From Gemmatimonadota bacterium (GTDB taxonomy: Bacteria; Gemmatimonadota; Gemmatimonadetes; Gemmatimonadales; Gemmatimonadaceae), in assembly GCA_021324635.1 (NCBI GenBank), contig JAJPIS010000065.1, forward strand, positions 1 through 40,349: a stretch of 40,349 bases of DNA, written 5' to 3'. Each line of letters starts with the position of its first letter. Within the stretch, counting starts at the first letter, position 1. A model generated the notes under the pieces. It was not told where the DNA came from, made no database searches, and worked only from the letters and a program-made list of their open reading frames with translations. Position numbers and translations under genes: made by a program. Positions 36,319 through 40,349 of this stretch are shown piece after piece.

Positions 36319-37260
36319 ATGCACACCCAGAAGATCTGGCGGGATGGACAGTTCGTCGACTGGTCCGCCGCCACCATCCACGTGATGAGTCATGTCGTTC
36401 ACTACGGATCCAGCGTGTTCGAGGGGATCCGGTGCTACAAGACGCCACAGGGTGGGGCGATCTTCCGGCTCCGCGAGCACGTCCGCCGGTTGGTCGACTC
36501 GGCCCGCATCTACCGGATCCCGCTCCGGCACTCGGCCGACGTGCTCGCCCAGGCGTGCATCGACACCGTCGCGGCCAACGATCTCGAGGAGTGCTATCTC
36601 CGCCCCGTGGTCATCCGGACGGGCGAGCGCATGGGCGTGCTGCCGGAGAACGTGGAGAGTGCCGTCGAGACGTTCGTGCTGGCGGTGAAGTGGGGACGTT
36701 ATCTCGGTGACGAGGCGCTCCAGCGGGGCGTCGATGTCTGTGTGTCCAGTTGGCGACGCCCGGCGCCGGACACGTTCCCGACGCTGGCCAAAGCGGGTGG
36801 CAATTACCTCAACGGCCAGCTCTCGCTGCTCGAGGCCCGTGGCGACGGCTACATCGAGGGCATCATGCTCGACTCCTTCGGGTACATCTCGGAGGGAACG
36901 GGGGAGAATGTCTTCGTCGTCCGCGACGGTATCGTCTACACGGCCCCGATCGGGAGCGCGATTCTGGGCGGCATCACGCGCGATTCGGTGATACGGATCC
37001 TGGGCGATCTCGGGCACGAGGTGCGCGAGCAGGCGCTGCCCCGCGAGGTGCTGTACGCGGCCGACGAGGTGTTTCTCACCGGGACCGCGGCCGAGATCAC
37101 CCCCGTGCGCTCGGTCGATCGGATCGAGGTCGGGGCAGGGAGGCCGGGGCCGATCACGCTGGCGGTCCAGGACCGGTACTTGGGGATCGCCCGTGGGCGC
37201 TACTCGGATCCGTACAGTTGGCTGACGCCGGTGCCCGAACCCGCCGTCGCGGCCAGATGA
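36319..37260 (+). CDS. ilvE: Branched-chain amino acid aminotransferase IlvE
   Basis: 313 residues, the standard length. It is a fold-type IV PLP enzyme that transfers the amino group between glutamate and leucine, isoleucine or valine. The N-terminal HVMSHVVHYGSSVFEGIRCY is nearly identical to the family signature. PLP binds Lys158 in TLAKAGGNYLNGQ, and the cofactor-phosphate loop is ISEGTGENVFVV. GGITRDSVIRI and VFLTGTAAEITPV complete the pattern, the latter favouring BCAT over D-amino-acid transaminase. It starts nine bases after the amidohydrolase stop and ends 22 bases before the HNH gene. Confidence 0.95.
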   Translation: MHTQKIWRDGQFVDWSAATIHVMSHVVHYGSSVFEGIRCYKTPQGGAIFRLREHVRRLVDSARIYRIPLRHSADVLAQACIDTVAANDLEECYLRPVVIRTGERMGVLPENVESAVETFVLAVKWGRYLGDEALQRGVDVCVSSWRRPAPDTFPTLAKAGGNYLNGQLSLLEARGDGYIEGIMLDSFGYISEGTGENVFVVRDGIVYTAPIGSAILGGITRDSVIRILGDLGHEVREQALPREVLYAADEVFLTGTAAEITPVRSVDRIEVGAGRPGPITLAVQDRYLGIARGRYSDPYSWLTPVPEPAVAAR

Positions 37261-37282
37261 GCGCTCGGCGGCCGAGGTGCGC

Positions 37283-37861
37283 ATGATCGCCGGGTGCCTG
37301 GCGCTCAACGCATCGTTCGAGCCGCTGACGATGGTCCCGATGCGGCGCGCGCTGCGCCTCGTCATCGACGGGAAAGCGGAGGTGGTCGAGTCGGACGCCG
37401 AGCGGGTCGTGCGCTCGGAGCGGCTCACGCTCCCCCGGCCGATCGTCATTCGCCTGACCAAGTTCATCCATGTGCCCCGGCGCTTCCGGCGGCAGGTCAC
37501 CAACACGTTTCTGTTCGCGCGCGACCGGTACCGCTGCCAGTACTGCGGCCGCCCGGCGGCCGACCTCAAGCCGCGCGAAGGGCTCACGCGTGACCACCTG
37601 ATCCCGCTCTCGCGCGGCGGGACGAACGACTGGACCAACGTCGTCACGGCCTGCGCGCCCTGCAACACGCGCAAGGCCAACCGGCTCCCCGAGGAGATCG
37701 GCATGCACCCGCTGGCGCCGCCGGTCGAGCCGCACTTCGTGCACCTGAGCTGGGCCGTGCGCCGGCTTACGCCGATCCAGGCGCGCTACATCCGGATGTT
37801 CTACGGCGCCGAGACGCTGCACCAGCTCGAGGAGCTGGAGCACCGAGCGGCGCGCGCCTGA
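37283..37861 (+). CDS. HNH endonuclease family protein
   Basis: 192 residues from the ATG at 37283, which has GAGGTG just before it; the GTG at 37277 is an alternative inside that ribosome-binding site. The N-terminal region (CLALNASFEPLTMVPMRRALRLVIDGKAEVV) is typical of the chromosomal, non-mobile HNH family. The zinc and HNH core reads CQYCGR, then LTRDHLIPLSRGG, then TNVVTACAPCNTRKANR, giving CxxC...CxxC with His and Asn in place. It would cut or nick DNA; the physiological role of this stand-alone family is not known. No methylase or intein is nearby, so it is probably not a restriction or homing enzyme. It is convergent with the DUF4390-like gene, 13 bases away. Confidence 0.9.
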   Translation: MIAGCLALNASFEPLTMVPMRRALRLVIDGKAEVVESDAERVVRSERLTLPRPIVIRLTKFIHVPRRFRRQVTNTFLFARDRYRCQYCGRPAADLKPREGLTRDHLIPLSRGGTNDWTNVVTACAPCNTRKANRLPEEIGMHPLAPPVEPHFVHLSWAVRRLTPIQARYIRMFYGAETLHQLEELEHRAARA

Positions 37862-37874
37862 GGCGCGACCGGCG

Positions 37875-38687
37875 CTACCCGGCCCGGAAGGGGCGGGAGC
37901 GTGCCTCGTAGTGGCGCCGCTCGGCCCCCAGCAGTCGGACGAACAGGGTCCGTAATCCCCGCCCCAGCACGCCACCCGGATTCCGCTGCCCCCGCACGGC
38001 CGGACGCAGTTCGCCCCGGAGCCAGCGCTCGACTTCGTCGAGGTCGTTGAGCGAGAGCATCTCGACATCGAGGACGGCATTGTAGTAGTAGCGGCCCCCG
38101 CGCCCCGGGGCGAGCGCGACCGGGTACGGCGCGGACACGGCCGCCGCGAGCGTCGAGAACTGGTCGAAATCGCCGATCACGGTCACGCTGTCGTCGTGAA
38201 GCCGGGCCGCGCGGAACCGCTTGTGAACGGGATCATAGCGCACGATCACGTCCCACTCCCGCCTCCCGTCGAGCGCGTTCAGGAAGCCGCCTGCGTGCCA
38301 GAGCTCGAGCCGAAAGTGGAGTCGGGCCGGGAACCCGTTCCTGAGGAGATCGCGTGTCTGCCCGTCCGTCAGGACATCCACGGCCCGGATCGTCGGCCCG
38401 CGGACGGCAGGCGGTGACGGCGGCGGGGCAGGGGCCGACAGCGCGGGGAGCCCGGCGGCGGAGGATGCGGCCGCGGCGGGGCCGGCGGCCGACGATCCCG
38501 AGCGGCCGGGCATCACGGGCGGCGAGGCGGCGGACGCGGTCACCGTCGGCGGCGGATCCGCGGGCGGGGGCAGATCGATGGCGAGGTGTGGCGTGCCCTG
38601 GGCGCCTGCCCGGCGCACGGGCGCGAGGCTCGCCGCGCTGACGACGCCGAGCATCGCACACGCTGCCATCAGGGACGCGGCCCGCAC
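37875..38687 (-). CDS. Exported DUF4390-like protein
   Basis: 270 residues from the GTG at 38687; the ATG at 38669 would lose the basic residue before the signal peptide (MRAASLMAACAMLGVVSAA, cleavage near RRAGAQ). A Pro/Ala/Ser-rich linker runs to about residue 100. The folded part holds LRNGFPARLHFRLELWHAGG, REWDVIVRYDPVHKRFRAARL and YYYNAVLDVEMLSLNDLDEVERWL, which I take as DUF4390-type. The protein is probably periplasmic and of unknown role. It starts two bases after the stop of the beta-barrel gene upstream, so both are very likely one operon, perhaps an outer-membrane protein and its periplasmic helper. Confidence 0.78.
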   Translation of the reverse strand: MRAASLMAACAMLGVVSAASLAPVRRAGAQGTPHLAIDLPPPADPPPTVTASAASPPVMPGRSGSSAAGPAAAASSAAGLPALSAPAPPPSPPAVRGPTIRAVDVLTDGQTRDLLRNGFPARLHFRLELWHAGGFLNALDGRREWDVIVRYDPVHKRFRAARLHDDSVTVIGDFDQFSTLAAAVSAPYPVALAPGRGGRYYYNAVLDVEMLSLNDLDEVERWLRGELRPAVRGQRNPGGVLGRGLRTLFVRLLGAERRHYEARSRPFRAG

Positions 38688-38689
38688 GG

Positions 38690-40213
38690 TCAGAACCGCT
38701 GCTGCAACCGAACGATGAATCGCGGTCCGCTATTGTCGGCCCACGACGAGAGCGCCTGGGCGACATAGAACCCGAACGGACCGAGCGTGATGCCGACGCC
38801 GGCATCGTTCAGAAAGGTCCCCAGCGGCGGCAGCGTGGCCGACGAGTACCGCACCCCCGGCGCCCGCCCCGGCCCCACGAGCCATCCTCGGCCGCTGTCG
38901 AGAAAGAGCACCCAGGACCCGTCGAGCGGCACACCGCGCACGAGATCCGCGAGTCCGATCCGCAAGTCGTGGCGAAACTCGATCTGGGCGAGCGCCACCC
39001 GATCGCACTGGGCCGGAATCCCCGGCGCGGCGAGCGGCGATGTCGAGCAGGTCAGGACATTCGCCCCGGGATCCGCGTCGCGGAAGTTGAAGCCGGGCAG
39101 CGTGCCCGCGCCGCCGACGGACAGGCGTTGCTCGAGCGGCAGGCGGTCGCCGCCCAGCCAGCCGCCGAGCACGAGGCGGACATTGAGCTGCTGCGCGGGG
39201 CCGATGCGGTTGTACCGCCGGCCATCGAAGAAGCCCCGCGCGTAGACGATGTTGGCGACGCCCGACGCCGGCACCGTCGGCGCGGTCCCATCGCTCCGCG
39301 GCCCGAAGTGCGTCACCGCGCCGGCGCCACGCTCGACGTCCACGGTCGCGTACCAGCCCACCCAGGGATCGAGCGCGCTGTTGCGCGTGTCGAGCGTGAA
39401 GTGCGCGCCGACGGTCTGGAAGGTGCCGTCGTCGAGCATCGGGTTGGGCCGCCAGGTCGCGGTGTTGCGGAACAGGGTGAAGGGGGTGCGGACAGGGCGC
39501 GTCGCCCAGCGCTCGTCGGCGTACGAGAGGCTCAGCGCGGCGCTGCCGCTCAGATCGAGCGACAGGTATCCGCTCGCGCCGTGTCGCCCGAAGTAGTCGC
39601 GATAGTCGCGGTGAAAGAAGAGCGTCGCGAGCCCGACCTCACCGTCCGACAGTTGCCAGCTCTCGACCGGATCGATCGAGTCGTACGCCCGAGCGCCGAC
39701 CGCGAGCGCGCGCCCGGCCCCGGTCGGAACGCTGACCTCGGCGTGGGCGCCGTAGCCGATGTGGTCCTCGTCCCACCGCAGCTTGTCGGAGATGCGCACC
39801 GTGCCGTAGGCGTCGGCGGAGACGCTGCCCCACGCAAAGCTGTGACGTGCGTACGGGCCGGCGTAGAGCGGCAGCCCGGCGACCCGGTTGTAGGTGTGGG
39901 CCGACGCGAGCGACAGCCCGATCGAGTTGGGATCGTGCGACCGCCGAAGCCACCGGAGCCACCGCGCCAACCCCTCGTCCTGCCCGGTATCCGGACGCGC
40001 GATCGGCACGGTGTCCCGGGGACCGCCCGCGCTGTCGTTCCCCGCCGCCGCCCATCCGCTGTCGGACGTCGGCACGGCTGGTCGCGGGCGCCCGGGCATC
40101 GTCGAGTCGCCCGCCTGCGCGCCGGCGCTGTCGGGCGCGAGTGCCCCCGCCGCGGCCAGACCGAGGGGTGCGGCGATGATCAACGCGAAGGCGATCCCCA
40201 GCCGCCGCATCCG
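38690..40213 (-). CDS. Outer-membrane beta-barrel protein, Omp85/surface-antigen-like, frame open upstream
   Basis: 507 residues if started at the ATG at 40213, which begins a good signal peptide (MRRLGIAFALIIAAPLGLAA, cleavage near SAGAQ). A Ser/Asp/Pro linker to about residue 70 is followed by many amphipathic strands with Tyr/Trp/Phe turns. The C-terminal third resembles the bacterial surface antigen/BamA barrel: LNVRLVLGGWLGGDRLPLEQ, SVGGAGTLPGFNFRD, LAQIEFRHDLRIGL, VLFLDSGRGW, AGVGITLGPFGFYVAQAL and the final FIVRLQQRF ending in aromatic Phe. No POTRA domains are present. The frame has no stop between this start and the window edge; the upstream codons encode a DNA-binding domain (listed separately), so the true start is uncertain. 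Confidence 0.8.
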   Translation of the reverse strand, partial: RMRRLGIAFALIIAAPLGLAAAGALAPDSAGAQAGDSTMPGRPRPAVPTSDSGWAAAGNDSAGGPRDTVPIARPDTGQDEGLARWLRWLRRSHDPNSIGLSLASAHTYNRVAGLPLYAGPYARHSFAWGSVSADAYGTVRISDKLRWDEDHIGYGAHAEVSVPTGAGRALAVGARAYDSIDPVESWQLSDGEVGLATLFFHRDYRDYFGRHGASGYLSLDLSGSAALSLSYADERWATRPVRTPFTLFRNTATWRPNPMLDDGTFQTVGAHFTLDTRNSALDPWVGWYATVDVERGAGAVTHFGPRSDGTAPTVPASGVANIVYARGFFDGRRYNRIGPAQQLNVRLVLGGWLGGDRLPLEQRLSVGGAGTLPGFNFRDADPGANVLTCSTSPLAAPGIPAQCDRVALAQIEFRHDLRIGLADLVRGVPLDGSWVLFLDSGRGWLVGPGRAPGVRYSSATLPPLGTFLNDAGVGITLGPFGFYVAQALSSWADNSGPRFIVRLQQRF

Positions 40214-40349
40214 CCGATACAGGTTGGGCCGATCGGTCTGGAGACGCCGTGCCGCTTCGGTCACGTTCCCGTCCGATTGGGCGAGCGCGCCCTGGATGAG
40301 CGTCCGCTCGTAGCTGTCCAGCGCATCGGCGAGCGGCGTCTCCGGGGCC
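40196..40349 (-). CDS. Fis-type HTH end of an NtrC-family regulator, reading in frame into the barrel gene
   Basis: Partial, entering from beyond the window. The visible 51 codons read PLADALDSYERTLIQGALAQ, then SDGNVTEAARRLQTDRPNLY and RRMRRLGI, the classical C-terminal HTH_8 (Fis) domain that ends sigma-54 activators such as NtrC. Such proteins normally stop one to a few residues after L-G-I/L. Here no stop follows: the frame runs straight on into the signal peptide and barrel. It is either a real fusion, a lost stop codon, an in-frame overlap with internal initiation at 40213, or a sequence error. The receiver and AAA+ domains would lie outside the window. Confidence 0.75.

Overview
The window is about 40 kb of very GC-rich DNA (roughly 70% by eye), densely packed with genes, with many 1-4 base overlaps and short convergent overlaps. 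Predicted secreted proteins, beta-barrel outer-membrane proteins, a class A penicillin-binding protein and an NlpC/P60 hydrolase point to a diderm heterotroph. The overall style (zinc-ribbon/PEGA Ser/Thr kinase, Big-domain protein, PHP and M16/M28 peptidases, long GC-driven antisense reading frames) fits Gemmatimonadota best. That placement is inference, not proof. No rRNA, tRNA, CRISPR array, insertion sequence or phage gene was seen. No stretch longer than about 300 bases lacks a gene.

Layout. (1) 2-3069, plus strand: the 3' part of a TPR/Ig-like membrane protein, a coupled outer-membrane barrel, and a CapA-type metallophosphoesterase-like protein. (2) 10992-3044, minus strand: a nine-gene run with 3-70 base gaps or overlaps. 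In transcription order it holds a MOFRL glycerate kinase, N-carbamoylputrescine amidase (aguB), agmatine deiminase (aguA), an unknown secreted protein, a serine beta-lactamase-like hydrolase, queC, queE, queD and an NlpC/P60 hydrolase. It combines putrescine synthesis from agmatine with preQ0 synthesis; no queF is in the window. (3) 11176-16938: a membrane Ser/Thr kinase and a convergent M20 deacylase, then divergent aconitase (acnA). (4) 20368-16942, minus strand: a glycine-zipper exported protein, a Big-domain protein, and a patatin phospholipase with a C-terminal 4Fe-4S ferredoxin domain. (5) 20576-27502, plus strand: an M28 peptidase, two coupled TPR proteins behind a recognisable sigma-70 promoter, and a double-domain M16 peptidase.

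(6) 29827-27552, minus strand: a 93-residue unknown protein, an AdoMet-decarboxylase-like protein whose pyruvoyl-forming serine is cysteine, and a membrane protein with a glycosidase-like domain. (7) 29828-30089: a small non-coding region with two kinds of tandem repeat. (8) 30090-37861: a DUF2461 protein; a convergent alpha/beta hydrolase with a substituted catalytic His; then penicillin-binding protein 1A, a PHP phosphoesterase, an amidohydrolase, ilvE and an HNH endonuclease. (9) 40349-37875, minus strand: an exported DUF4390-like protein and, upstream of it, a beta-barrel protein. The barrel's reading frame is continuous with the Fis-type DNA-binding end of an NtrC-family regulator that enters from beyond the window edge.

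The observations most worth a second look are the regulator/outer-membrane in-frame junction at the right edge, the SpeD homologue with Ser replaced by Cys, the patatin-ferredoxin fusion, and the repeat-rich region at 29.9-30.1 kb.
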